A stretch of DNA of 34,039 nucleotides, from contig CAIQAL010000027.1 in the NCBI GenBank assembly GCA_903869825.1, forward strand, positions 1 to 34,039, in the 5' to 3' direction. A model generated the notes under the pieces. That model was not told the DNA's origin, made no database searches, and worked only from the letters and a program-made list of their open reading frames with translations. Position numbers and translations under genes: made by a program. This document shows, one piece after another, positions 7,278-13,942 of this stretch (the stretch's first letter is position 1; every line of letters starts with the position of its first letter). This DNA comes from an uncultured bacterium (GTDB taxonomy: Bacteria > Patescibacteriota > Minisyncoccia > Phycocordibacterales > UBA9973).

Positions 7278-8671
7278 TTTTTGTTTAATTTTATTCCTAA
7301 ATCATTCAGTTGCTCTTCTGCAATTTCTGAAGGAGAACCCATCATTAAATCTTTGCCCTCCCCGGTTTTCGGGAAAGCGATAACTTCTCTAATATTGGGC
7401 TCATTTTGTAAAATCATAACTATTCTATCGATACCAGGAGCAAAACCACCATGCGGAGGTGCGCCATAGGTAAAAGCTTCGAGCATATGACCAAATTTTT
7501 TTTGTTGTTCTTCCTCAGAAATATTTAATAATTTAAAAACTTGTTTTTGCACATCACTTTCATGGATTCGAATTGAACCTGAAGATAATTCATAGCCATT
7601 AAGTACTAGATCATAGGCATTTGCTCGAATCGAGAACAAATCTTCTCCACGCATAAATTTATCTTTGTCTTCTTCCTTAATAGAACAAAATGGATGATGC
7701 ACCGCTTGCAGATTGCCTTCATCTGTTTTTTCGAACATTGGAAAATCCAAAATCCAACAAAAAGCAAGTTCGTTTGGGTTATTTTTATCTTCCCGCAAAT
7801 CAGGCTTATCAGTGCCATATTTTTCCATGGCTTCTTTATAAGTAATTCTCGGGAACGGAATTTTGGTAATTTTCTTATTAGAATAAAGATTATTTACCAA
7901 TTGAATAAACATTTTTTCGGTATATTCCAAAATTTCTTCTTGCTCTACGAAAGACATTTCATAGTCGAGTTGAGTAAATTCCGGCTGCCTGTCACCTCTG
8001 GTGTCTTCATCTCGCATACAACGAGCAACTTGAAAATATTTTTCAAAACCAGCCACCATGCAAAGCTGTTTGAATTGCTGAGGAGATTGCGGAAGCACAT
8101 AAAAATTTCCTTGCCAAAGACGCGACGGAACAACATATTCGCGACTTCCTTCCGGGGTACCTTTGGTCATCATCGGAGTTTCTATTTCAATAAAATCATT
8201 CTTGTGCATATAATCTCGGAAAAAAGAAATGATCTTATCTCTCATGCGAATATTTTTTTGCATCCTTTCAGTGCGCAGGTCGAGGTATTTATATTTCATT
8301 CTGATATCTTCGTTTATTCCGATAGTATTCTCATTTATTTGAAAAGGTGTAGTTTCTGCTTTGTTTAAAACTTCAATCTTTAAAACTTCAATTTCTAAAT
8401 CGCTATTTAAAAAATTTGCCTTTATGTCTTTCTCAGGTCTTTTGTTTACCATGCCGGTAACTTTCAAAACCCATTCGCTGCGGATTGTTTTTGCCACTTC
8501 TATCGCTTCCACGTGATTCGGTAATGTGACACATTGCACCCGCCCGGTCATATCGCGCATATCAAAAAATACCATTTTGCCTTGGTCGCGGCGTACGTCT
8601 AACCAACCGGCGATAATTATTTCGGTGCCAATATAGTCTTTTAAATCTTTGATATAAATTCTATTTCGCAT
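7274..8671 (-). CDS. aspS: Aspartyl-tRNA synthetase, lacking the GAD insertion
   Basis: Class IIb synthetase. The N-terminal OB fold opens with [11 protein letters not shown], the core has [21 protein letters not shown], motif 2 [17 protein letters not shown], and motif 3 GGFAPGIDR. It has 465 residues, against about 590 in typical bacterial enzymes. The shortfall falls between YGTDKPDLR and WILDFPMFE, where bacterial AspRS carries the ~120-residue GAD domain; here about ten residues remain. The bacterial flanking motifs show it is a bacterial-type enzyme that lost the domain, not an archaeal enzyme. An extended -10 box lies 6 nt before the ATG. First gene of the aspS-asnS-SDR-HAD run. Confidence 0.95.
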   Translation of the reverse strand: MRNRIYIKDLKDYIGTEIIIAGWLDVRRDQGKMVFFDMRDMTGRVQCVTLPNHVEAIEVAKTIRSEWVLKVTGMVNKRPEKDIKANFLNSDLEIEVLKIEVLNKAETTPFQINENTIGINEDIRMKYKYLDLRTERMQKNIRMRDKIISFFRDYMHKNDFIEIETPMMTKGTPEGSREYVVPSRLWQGNFYVLPQSPQQFKQLCMVAGFEKYFQVARCMRDEDTRGDRQPEFTQLDYEMSFVEQEEILEYTEKMFIQLVNNLYSNKKITKIPFPRITYKEAMEKYGTDKPDLREDKNNPNELAFCWILDFPMFEKTDEGNLQAVHHPFCSIKEEDKDKFMRGEDLFSIRANAYDLVLNGYELSSGSIRIHESDVQKQVFKLLNISEEEQQKKFGHMLEAFTYGAPPHGGFAPGIDRIVMILQNEPNIREVIAFPKTGEGKDLMMGSPSEIAEEQLNDLGIKLNKK

Positions 8672-8677
8672 TTCTAA

Positions 8678-8686
8678 AATATATCA
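8678..8686 (-). promoter_or_regulatory. Extended -10 promoter of aspS, predicted leaderless
   Basis: Minus strand TGA-TATATT (extended -10) with 6 nt to the aspS ATG at 8671. No good -35 is evident. Confidence 0.5.
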
Positions 8687-8700
8687 TAAAATAGCTAATA

Positions 8701-8728
8701 AAAAAAGAGGTACCTTGTGTGGTTCCTC
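8701..8728 (-). terminator. Intrinsic terminator of the 134-residue ORF
   Basis: Minus strand GAGGAACC and GGTACCTC (one mismatch) form a hairpin with a 6-nt loop, followed by TTTTTTTA. It begins 3 bp past the stop at 8731. Confidence 0.7.
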
Positions 8729-8730
8729 TA

Positions 8731-9135
8731 TCAATTTTCTTGGGGCTCTCCAACAAAACACTGGAGGCCTTTGACTGATTTTAACACTTCCCATGAAAAT
8801 TTAATTCCAGGCAGCGAAATGTTTTCTTCAATTTCTTTTGAACAGTAATGTTCGATTGCTAAAATTAAATCACTTTTTTCACAACATTTAATTTTTTTTG
8901 TGAAGCCAGTAATGTCATCTAGCGAGAATCCTGAAGAAAGGGAATTTGGACAATCAGTACAGCCAAGCCTAGCAGCTAAGTAAGATACCGATTTCCAAAG
9001 CTGTAAATGATTCGATGTTACGACATCGATTTTCGAATCACTTTTTTCTGAAAAAAGATCTTTCAGCTCTATGGCAAGAGCATCTAAATTTTCCTCACTA
9101 ATTCCTAAGGGATTAATAAGCATAATTTTTTTCAT
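8731..9135 (-). CDS. Hypothetical 134-residue cytosolic protein
   Basis: I do not recognise this protein. It starts MKKIMLINPLGI, an alternating hydrophobic strand like the first strand of an alpha/beta fold. A Cys-rich stretch follows (LGCTDCPNSL around residues 57-67, and KCCEKSD around 83), then a helical part (LAIEHYCSKEIEEN). Five to six cysteines in 134 residues is high and could bind metal. There is no signal peptide or membrane segment. It has its own promoter and terminator, so it is a single-gene unit between aspS and the PRPP-synthetase pair. A link to PRPP metabolism is not supported. Confidence 0.6.
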   Translation of the reverse strand: MKKIMLINPLGISEENLDALAIELKDLFSEKSDSKIDVVTSNHLQLWKSVSYLAARLGCTDCPNSLSSGFSLDDITGFTKKIKCCEKSDLILAIEHYCSKEIEENISLPGIKFSWEVLKSVKGLQCFVGEPQEN

Positions 9136-9175
9136 ATTTTTTCAATAAGGGTTTGTAAATGAATTTTCTGTCCAT

Positions 9176-9204
9176 AGCGTACTAAATATTTGATTTTTTG
9201 TCAA
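9176..9204 (-). promoter_or_regulatory. Sigma70-like promoter of the 134-residue ORF
   Basis: Minus strand TTGACA (9199-9204), 17-bp spacer, TACGCT (9176-9181). The -35 is consensus, the -10 weak. It predicts a ~35-nt leader. Confidence 0.5.
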
Positions 9205-9240
9205 ATTACATTAAATTAAAAATACCGAAAATTTTCAATA

Positions 9241-9271
9241 AAAAAAGAGGACTCATTGTTAGACTCCTCTT
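9241..9271 (-). terminator. Intrinsic terminator of the second PRPP-synthetase gene
   Basis: Minus strand AGAGGA and TCCTCT enclose a ~14-nt loop and are followed by TTTTTTTATTG. It lies 17 bp past the stop at 9288. Confidence 0.65.
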
Positions 9272-9287
9272 AAGCAAATTACATGAA

Positions 9288-10298
9288 TTAACCCCACAGG
9301 TCAGAAATTTGAACTCCATTGTGAACATTGTCAATCACTTTCGCCAACAGTTTGGCAACTGAGATTAAAAAAATTTCTTTTCCACTTTTATGAAGCATTT
9401 TTAAAATTTGCTCAGTAATAGGTACAGTGTCTGTGATCCAAACTTCCTTGAACCTCGAGTTAATAATATTCTGGGCTGTTTCCTCACTGAAATCGGGATG
9501 GGTTGCTGCAGCATAATAATCTGTCACAAACGGGTACTTCTCACCAACTGCTTTTTCCGCTCCGAACATGCTTCGAAAAGTGCTTATTATATCGTCAATA
9601 AAAACGATGTTGGTTCTTTCTTCTGAAATTTCACCATAAGAATAAACTTTTATAGTTTCACTTTCGTTCGTTACCGGATCCCGATCTTTTTCAGTAATTA
9701 TAAGTGGTACTTTTAACTTGTTTGACACTTTTCTTGAAAAATATTTTCCTCCGCTTAAATCAGTGGCTGCTACAATTAGCTTTGAAAAATCAGGAAATTT
9801 CTCAATTATTTTATCAACAATTAAAAACGTTGTATCCACATTATCCATAGGAGGATCATCAGTGCAACTTGCAGGATTGTGTAGTTTGCAAGTTATAATA
9901 TAATCAGCACCAGCTGTTTTTAATAAATCCGCGTAAAAATTAGACAATTTTGGTTGTCGTAATTTGTAGTTTTGGACGTCCGCTCTTTGATGCGGAAATT
10001 TTGGCAACACTACTGTTATTCTGTGAGGATGCCCAGACTTGATGGCTCTTACAAAACGTAAATAATCAATCAGCCACTTGTCAATAACAGGACCATTTTG
10101 GCTTGTTAGAATTAAAAAAACATCTAAGCCACGCACAGTTTCAGTTTGATGCGGCATACGTTCGCAGTCGGAAAACGATACTATGCTAAACTTCCCTGAT
10201 TCAGTTTGCAAATAATTTGCTATTTTACTTCCTAGGGTTGTGTCATTGCCGAACACAAACACTTTAATTGGATAAGGATTTCCGAAATTTTTTTCCAT
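9288..10298 (-). CDS. PRPP-synthetase paralogue with degenerate active-site motifs
   Basis: Ribose-phosphate pyrophosphokinase fold, 336 residues from the ATG at 10298. PRPP synthetase joins ribose-5-phosphate and ATP. Compared with its neighbour at 10391 the fold is intact but key motifs differ: the ATP-binding RQD is RAD (QRADVQ), and the PRPP-binding loop, normally DDxxDTGGT, reads DDIISTFRS. The catalytic His (KLHNPAS) and the Lys/Arg of the flexible loop (EKDRDP) are kept. This pattern suggests a regulatory or altered-substrate paralogue rather than a full synthetase. The longer frame from 10409 was rejected because a promoter (10347-10375) lies inside it and homology begins at NPYPIKVF. 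A C7 run lies just before the ATG. Confidence 0.85.
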   Translation of the reverse strand: MEKNFGNPYPIKVFVFGNDTTLGSKIANYLQTESGKFSIVSFSDCERMPHQTETVRGLDVFLILTSQNGPVIDKWLIDYLRFVRAIKSGHPHRITVVLPKFPHQRADVQNYKLRQPKLSNFYADLLKTAGADYIITCKLHNPASCTDDPPMDNVDTTFLIVDKIIEKFPDFSKLIVAATDLSGGKYFSRKVSNKLKVPLIITEKDRDPVTNESETIKVYSYGEISEERTNIVFIDDIISTFRSMFGAEKAVGEKYPFVTDYYAAATHPDFSEETAQNIINSRFKEVWITDTVPITEQILKMLHKSGKEIFLISVAKLLAKVIDNVHNGVQISDLWG

Positions 10299-10346
10299 TT
10301 TTTTGGGGGGGTTAAATTTATATTTATTTTTCAATTTTCTATTTTT

Positions 10347-10375
10347 AGAATACAAAAAACTTAACCTTTTGTCAA
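10347..10375 (-). promoter_or_regulatory. Sigma70-like promoter of the PRPP-synthetase paralogue
   Basis: Minus strand TTGACA (10370-10375), 17 bp, TATTCT (10347-10352). It starts a ~40-nt leader before the ATG at 10298 and shows that this gene can be expressed apart from the upstream prs. Confidence 0.65.
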
Positions 10376-10390
10376 ATTGCTGTTTTTGAT

Positions 10391-11413
10391 TTATTTTTTT
10401 TCGTTCCAAAGAGCCGTGACTGATTTTCCGTTATGCAGATTATCTATCACTTGGGCAATGAGTTTAGAAGTAGGAATAATTTCCAGTTTTTTAATTTTAT
10501 TTGCAACAGCTTCTGAAAGACAAGTGTCAGTAAACCAAACACCAGAAAAAGAAGCGTCATTTAATCTTGGAATTGCTTCTCCCGACAAAACGGCGTGAGT
10601 AGAAAAAAAATAAACATCCAGGGCCCCGTTTTTCTTCAAAGTATCCAAGGACTTTACCGCCGTGCCACAAGTATCCGCCATGTCGTCCGGCATAATGCAA
10701 TTAAACCCTCGGGGGTCACCGATAACTTCCGTCACTTCACTTTGATTTGTTTTTTTCGGATCCCGATATTTATTTATGATAACAATATTCCCCGGAATAC
10801 CAAGCTTTTGAGCAAGCTTTCGACAAGATGGAGCCGCTCCTAAGTCTGGTGCCACAATTTTAAATTTATTTAAATCAAATTTTTTAGAACGAATGTGACT
10901 CACCAGTAAATCATCTGTCTCAACGTTCACAATAGGAATAGTCATCGGATGAGCATTATAACTACTAGGATTGTGCAACTTCACTACCACCACTCTGTGT
11001 GCTCCAGACATTTGTAAATACATTGGAATTTTTTGTGCTAAAACAGGTTCCCGATGATTGGAAGATTTGTCTTGTCTTGAATACGGCAAACAAGGAATCA
11101 CGACGGTAATGCGACTCGGTTCTCCTTGCTTTAAGGCAAAAACCAAAGATTCACATTCATCTATATCCGTTGAGAGAATTTCTTTATTTCCAAACCTTGG
11201 TTGAAAAACGATGTAAACATCGTGATCTCGGACAGACTCATTGTGGTGTAATAAAAACTCGCCACAACTAAAGGTTTTATAAGAACAAGGAGAAAGTTTT
11301 GTTTTTAGAAGTTTTGCAACTTTAAGTGCTAAATCCTGATTTATCCCGCTTGCGCTACCAAATATTTTTATCGGGTAAGGGTTTATTAAATTTGCGTGAT
11401 TTAAATTTTTCAT
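10391..11413 (-). CDS. prs: Ribose-phosphate pyrophosphokinase (PRPP synthetase)
   Basis: It makes PRPP for nucleotides and for His/Trp-type pathways. The 340-residue protein has PYPIKIFGSASG at the start, the ATP-site SRQDK, the catalytic-loop His in KLHNPSS, KYRDPKK, and a PRPP-binding loop DDMADTCGT close to the DDxxDTGGT consensus. Ribose-phosphate contacts PDLGAAPSCR replace the usual PDxGGxxRA, so the enzyme is somewhat divergent but probably active. The start is ATG at 11413; the frame upstream is simply the tRNA-Ile gene read through. It begins 8 nt after the tRNA CCA end with no Shine-Dalgarno, so tRNA and mRNA are probably one transcript, separated by 3' tRNA processing. The divergent paralogue follows at 9288. 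Confidence 0.9.
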   Translation of the reverse strand: MKNLNHANLINPYPIKIFGSASGINQDLALKVAKLLKTKLSPCSYKTFSCGEFLLHHNESVRDHDVYIVFQPRFGNKEILSTDIDECESLVFALKQGEPSRITVVIPCLPYSRQDKSSNHREPVLAQKIPMYLQMSGAHRVVVVKLHNPSSYNAHPMTIPIVNVETDDLLVSHIRSKKFDLNKFKIVAPDLGAAPSCRKLAQKLGIPGNIVIINKYRDPKKTNQSEVTEVIGDPRGFNCIMPDDMADTCGTAVKSLDTLKKNGALDVYFFSTHAVLSGEAIPRLNDASFSGVWFTDTCLSEAVANKIKKLEIIPTSKLIAQVIDNLHNGKSVTALWNEKK

Positions 11414-11421
11414 TATAAATT

Positions 11422-11496
11422 TGGTGAGTGTGGATGGAATCGGACCATCGACCTCTGTCTTATCAGGACAGCGTTCTACCACTGAACTACACACTC
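11422..11496 (-). tRNA. tRNA-Ile (GAT), CCA encoded
   Basis: Acceptor GAGTGTG pairs with CACACTC, followed by A and CCA. The D arm is GTTCAGTGGTAGAAC, the anticodon stem-loop CTGTC CTGATAA GACAG gives anticodon GAT, and the T arm is GATGG TCCGATT CCATC. All arms pair fully. It lies 8 nt upstream of prs on the same strand. Confidence 0.93.
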
Positions 11497-11510
11497 ATGC
11501 TAAATATTTT

Positions 11511-11570
11511 TTATCAAGGACAGCGTTCTACTTAATCCCGCCTTGGCGGGACAAGCGAACTACACACTCA
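11511..11570 (-). pseudogene. Partial tRNA-Ile copy (5' half) split by a GC-rich palindrome
   Basis: On the minus strand TGAGTGTGTAGTTC (11557-11570) and GTAGAACGCTGTCC.TGATAA (11511-11530) repeat the 5' half of the adjacent tRNA-Ile. The 4-nt AGTG of the D loop is replaced by a 25-nt insert containing TCCCGCC TT GGCGGGA. The copy ends in the anticodon loop, and no 3' half follows. It cannot form a tRNA. Confidence 0.8.
11536..11551. repeat. GC-rich palindrome TCCCGCC-TT-GGCGGGA
   Basis: Perfect 7-bp-arm hairpin lying inside the D loop of the partial tRNA-Ile copy. Like the one in pepA, it is GC-rich in AT-rich surroundings, though the two sequences differ. Confidence 0.7.
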
Positions 11571-11627
11571 AATTTCCGTAAAGGTACATCTATTTATATC
11601 AAAAAATATTGTTTTACGCAAACGAAA

Positions 11628-11655
11628 AGACTGCCCTTGCGAGCAGTCTTTTTTT
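11628..11655 (-). terminator. Intrinsic terminator of the RRM gene
   Basis: AGACTGC and GCAGTCT form a hairpin with an 8-nt loop. It is flanked by AAAAG on the left and TTTTTTT on the right (plus strand), so it can act in both directions. On the minus strand the run after it is CTTTTCG, weaker than the opposite side. Confidence 0.6.
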
Positions 11656-11668
11656 GAGATTATCGAGA

Positions 11669-12016
11669 TTAGTATTCTCGGCGTGCACCACCGCGGGAAC
11701 CCCCGCCGTATCCACCGTTACCACCACCGTATCCTCCACCGTTACCACCAGTTCTTGGGGCTCGGGCTTCCATTGGGCGAGCTTCGTTCACTGTAAGCTT
11801 TCGTCCTTCGAATTCTTGTCCATTGAACATTGAGATTGCACTTTGTGCTTCCTCTTCAGTTGACATTTCAACGAATCCAAAACCTTTTGAGCGACCGGAC
11901 ATCTTGTCCATGATAATCACAGCGGAAGTAACACTTCCTGCTTGTGCGAAAAGCTCTTTAAGAGCTTCATCTTGGGTACTGTAAGGTAACCCTCCTACAT
12001 ATAGCTTTGTAGCCAT
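11669..12016 (-). CDS. RRM RNA-binding protein with Gly-rich tail
   Basis: Single RNA recognition motif of 115 residues: RNP2 is LYVGGL (residues 5-10), RNP1 is KGFGFVEM (around 44-51), both with the RNA-stacking aromatics. Residues 88-115 form a GGYGGGNGG-type tail with Arg, ending RREY. Bacterial proteins of this kind act as cold-inducible RNA chaperones. It is one of few genes here with a visible Shine-Dalgarno (GGGAG, 10 nt before the ATG). It has its own promoter, a ~140-nt leader and its own terminator. The leader ends in a hairpin that buries the GGG of the Shine-Dalgarno, which suggests translational control, perhaps by temperature. Confidence 0.9.
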   Translation of the reverse strand: MATKLYVGGLPYSTQDEALKELFAQAGSVTSAVIIMDKMSGRSKGFGFVEMSTEEEAQSAISMFNGQEFEGRKLTVNEARPMEARAPRTGGNGGGYGGGNGGYGGGSRGGARREY

Positions 12017-12027
12017 ATTATTTTTCT

Positions 12028-12046
12028 CCCGTTTTTAAAAACTGGG
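12028..12046 (-). promoter_or_regulatory. Hairpin covering the RRM-gene ribosome-binding site
   Basis: Minus strand CCCAGTTTTTAAAAACGGG: CCC and GTTTTT pair with AAAAAC and GGG, with one unpaired base in the left arm. The GGG is the start of the GGGAG Shine-Dalgarno. The stem is mostly A-T, so it would melt easily. Confidence 0.5.
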
Positions 12047-12160
12047 CAAAAACTACTTATAAAACGTAGATACTCTGACCGCTTACTTGGTTTCGTTGAT
12101 GCCAAACCTTTCTATACTCACAATTAAAACTTAAAAAGCTTATTGAGAAACTACTTTGGT

Positions 12161-12188
12161 AGTATATCATATTATCCGAAAAAAGCAA
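12161..12188 (-). promoter_or_regulatory. Promoter of the RRM gene
   Basis: Minus strand TTGCTT (12183-12188), 16 bp, TATACT (12161-12166). It gives a 5' leader of about 140 nt, unusually long for this window. Confidence 0.55.
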
Positions 12189-12206
12189 TCCAATTTTAGT
12201 ATATAT

Positions 12207-12246
12207 AAAAAAATGCCCTTGCTTACGGTTACCGCAAGGAAGGGCA
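12207..12246 (-). terminator. Intrinsic terminator of the 86-residue membrane-protein gene
   Basis: Minus strand ATGCCCTT and AAGGGCAT, with further pairing inside (CTTGCGGT, ACCGTAAG), followed by TTTTTTA. It starts 5 bp past the stop. Confidence 0.75.
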
Positions 12247-12250
12247 TAAA

Positions 12251-12511
12251 TTAGTTCGTTCCTCTTTTTGGCCATAAAAAAATGGTTAGTAAAATAATTG
12301 AAACGAAAATCATCATAAAAATTAGGAAAACTTCATTTATGGAAGCGCTTTCACGTATTTTGTCCCTTTGAAAGTCAAAATTCCGAACAAAGAAAAATAC
12401 TGCCACCAGTGAAGTTGTGATTAAATAACTCCACTTGTGTTTGCAAAAAAACGCTACCAGGAATGCTACCGAAATAGCTATTCCAAGAACAATAAGAACA
12501 AAATTTGTCAT
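12251..12511 (-). CDS. Small membrane protein of unknown function
   Basis: From the ATG at 12511 the product has 86 residues. Three hydrophobic segments are visible: about 3-22 (FVLIVLGIAISVAFLVAFF), 27-41 (SYLITTSLVAVFFFV) and 60-79 (FLIFMMIFVSIILLTIFLW), with a short charged loop (RNFDFQRDKIRES) between the last two and PKRGTN at the end. No family recognised. The upstream extension to 12568 crosses the promoter and was dropped. It has its own promoter and terminator, so it is an independent unit between prfA and the RRM gene. Confidence 0.6.
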   Translation of the reverse strand: MTNFVLIVLGIAISVAFLVAFFCKHKWSYLITTSLVAVFFFVRNFDFQRDKIRESASINEVFLIFMMIFVSIILLTIFLWPKRGTN

Positions 12512-12539
12512 AATATTTATTTTTAAGTTTCTAAGGTAG

Positions 12540-12568
12540 AATATATCACAATACTTTGATAAAGTCAA
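12540..12568 (-). promoter_or_regulatory. Promoter of the 86-residue membrane-protein gene
   Basis: Minus strand TTGACT (12563-12568), 17 bp, TATATT (12540-12545), with a ~20-nt leader before the ATG at 12511. Confidence 0.6.
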
Positions 12569-12609
12569 GTTTAGATTTTAAATATTATATCCAAACTTAG
12601 AACAACAAA

Positions 12610-13581
12610 TTAGTCCTCATCTTCGATGCCTGTTTCGCCTGAAATAAGTGCATCAAAAATCTCATCCATCTCCCCTTCCATTATTTTTGGTAGATTGTGC
12701 CAAGATTTTTTTATGCGGTGATCGGTAATGCGGTCTTGAGAAAAATTGTACGTGCGGATTTTTTCACTTCGGTCTCCTGTGCCAATCTGGTCCTTTCTAT
12801 TTGCGGAATATTTCTTTGCCTCTTTTTCTTCTTCAAGCTGTTGAAGCTTCGCAGTTAAAATCTGCAGTGCTTTCTCCCGGTTCGCAAGCTGACTGCGTTG
12901 GTTAGTAGAGCGGACATCGAGCCCGGTTGGAATGTGAATCAAGCGAACAGCCGTTTCAACTTTATTAACATTCTGTCCTCCCTTTCCGCCGGAACGAGAA
13001 TATTCCATCTCAATGTCAGCCGGATTGATTACAAAATTTACCTTTTTTCGAATTGGTAAAATCGCAACCGAGGCGGTGGAGGTGTGTACTCTTCCGTTTT
13101 TTTCAGTAGCGGGAACTCTCTGCACTCGGTGCACTCCAGTCTCATAACGCATTTTTTTATAGACATCCTTTCCTTTAATTTCAAAGCTAGCTTCTTTATA
13201 ACCACTTAAATCACTTTTTGATTCGTAGTTTGTCTTCCATTGCCATTTTTGGGCCTCAGCAAATTTTTCATACATATGTGCAAGCTCCCAAGCAAAAAGA
13301 GATGCTTCGTCTCCTCCAGCGCCAGCCCTAACTTCAAGGACTATCTCATTCGGTGATTCGTCTTCTTCTTTGTCTTTATCCAAAATATCCTGGATTTGTT
13401 TTTCCAGCTCTATTTTTTTTTCTTCGATTGATTTCATTTCAACTTGCACCATTTCTCGTAAACTCGCGTCCTTTGAAAGCATTTCAAGTACCTCTTTTTC
13501 TTCACTGATGAGCTGCTCCAAAACACCCGCTAAGTAGCTTGTGTTGTGGTTTTTTTTGAGTTCGTCTATGTTAAGACTCAT
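12610..13581 (-). CDS. prfA: Peptide chain release factor 1
   Basis: RF1 reads UAA and UAG stops and releases the peptide. The tripeptide anticodon motif of RF1 is present ([13 protein letters not shown], with PAT rather than the SPF of RF2), and the GGQ loop reads [11 protein letters not shown], with all catalytic residues. An acidic, coiled N-terminal domain and the C-terminal [14 protein letters not shown] segment are normal. From ATG at 13581 it has 323 residues, somewhat shorter than 360 in E. coli, mainly at the N-terminus. The open frame begins with a TTG four codons earlier; the ATG is preferred. It follows rpmE, as in many bacteria, but a 21-bp hairpin lies between them. Confidence 0.95.
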   Translation of the reverse strand: MSLNIDELKKNHNTSYLAGVLEQLISEEKEVLEMLSKDASLREMVQVEMKSIEEKKIELEKQIQDILDKDKEEDESPNEIVLEVRAGAGGDEASLFAWELAHMYEKFAEAQKWQWKTNYESKSDLSGYKEASFEIKGKDVYKKMRYETGVHRVQRVPATEKNGRVHTSTASVAILPIRKKVNFVINPADIEMEYSRSGGKGGQNVNKVETAVRLIHIPTGLDVRSTNQRSQLANREKALQILTAKLQQLEEEKEAKKYSANRKDQIGTGDRSEKIRTYNFSQDRITDHRIKKSWHNLPKIMEGEMDEIFDALISGETGIEDED

Positions 13582-13594
13582 AAAATTATACAAA

Positions 13595-13681
13595 AAAAAC
13601 TTCTTAAAATTTTTCGTTCCTTAGGGGCCCAACTCGTACTTGATGAAGAGCCGTAGGGAGGAAAAATTTTAAGAAGTTTTT
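13595..13681 (-). terminator. Long perfect inverted repeat between rpmE and prfA, probable terminator
   Basis: Arms 13595-13615 and 13661-13681 are perfectly complementary over 21 bp (AAAAACTTCTTAAAATTTTTC), with a 45-nt loop. On the minus strand it is followed by TTTTTTTGTAT. It begins 5 bp after the rpmE stop and ends 14 bp before the prfA ATG. Confidence 0.65.
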
Positions 13682-13685
13682 GCCA

Positions 13686-13904
13686 TTATTTCTTTGCTTT
13701 TGTAGTTGCAGCTCGGCGTTTGTTGAAGCGTTCTACGCGTCCAGCGGTATCCATTATTTTTTCATTTCCAGTATAAAAAGGATGACAATTTGAGCAAATT
13801 TCAACTCTGATTTCAGGCATAGTTGAACCAACTTCAAAAACAGCTCCACAAGCACAGGTTGCTTTCGCTTTAATATCGTATTTTGGATGTATATCTTTCT
13901 TCAT
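13686..13904 (-). CDS. rpmE: 50S ribosomal protein bL31, zinc form
   Basis: The 72-residue sequence starts MKKDIHPKY and has Cys17, Cys19, Cys37 and Cys40 (CAC, CSNC), the ligands of the zinc-containing form, then HPFYTGNEK and FNKRR, signatures of bL31. The length is typical. A promoter with 17-bp spacing ends 6 nt before the ATG, so the mRNA is predicted to be leaderless. Keeping the Cys form means its stability would depend on zinc supply. Confidence 0.95.
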   Translation of the reverse strand: MKKDIHPKYDIKAKATCACGAVFEVGSTMPEIRVEICSNCHPFYTGNEKIMDTAGRVERFNKRRAATTKAKK

Positions 13905-13910
13905 GCGTCT

Positions 13911-13939
13911 ATCTTATCACAATTTTATATAATTTGCAA
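13911..13939 (-). promoter_or_regulatory. Promoter of rpmE, predicted leaderless
   Basis: Minus strand TTGCAA (13934-13939), 17 bp, TAAGAT (13911-13916), then AGACGC and the ATG at 13904. Confidence 0.6.
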
Positions 13940-13942
13940 GAA

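Noticed and set aside
7694-8368. Long plus-strand frame of 224 codons inside aspS
   Set aside because: Shadow of the aspS gene; the product is Phe/Ile/His-rich with no recognisable fold.
10311-10317. C7/G7 run before the second PRPP-synthetase gene as a phase-variation tract
   Set aside because: A single 7-bp run outside the coding region is too short to argue for slippage control without population data.
10299-10409. N-terminal extension of the second PRPP-synthetase protein
   Set aside because: It overlaps the prs stop and contains a promoter; the Lys/Asn-rich sequence has no family similarity.
11414-11494. N-terminal extension of prs (MCSSVVERCPDK...)
   Set aside because: It is the antisense-free read-through of the tRNA-Ile gene on the same strand; PRPP-synthetase similarity starts at the ATG at 11413.
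12057-12275. 72-codon minus-strand frame in the RRM leader
   Set aside because: It crosses a terminator and the RRM promoter; better explained as untranslated leader.
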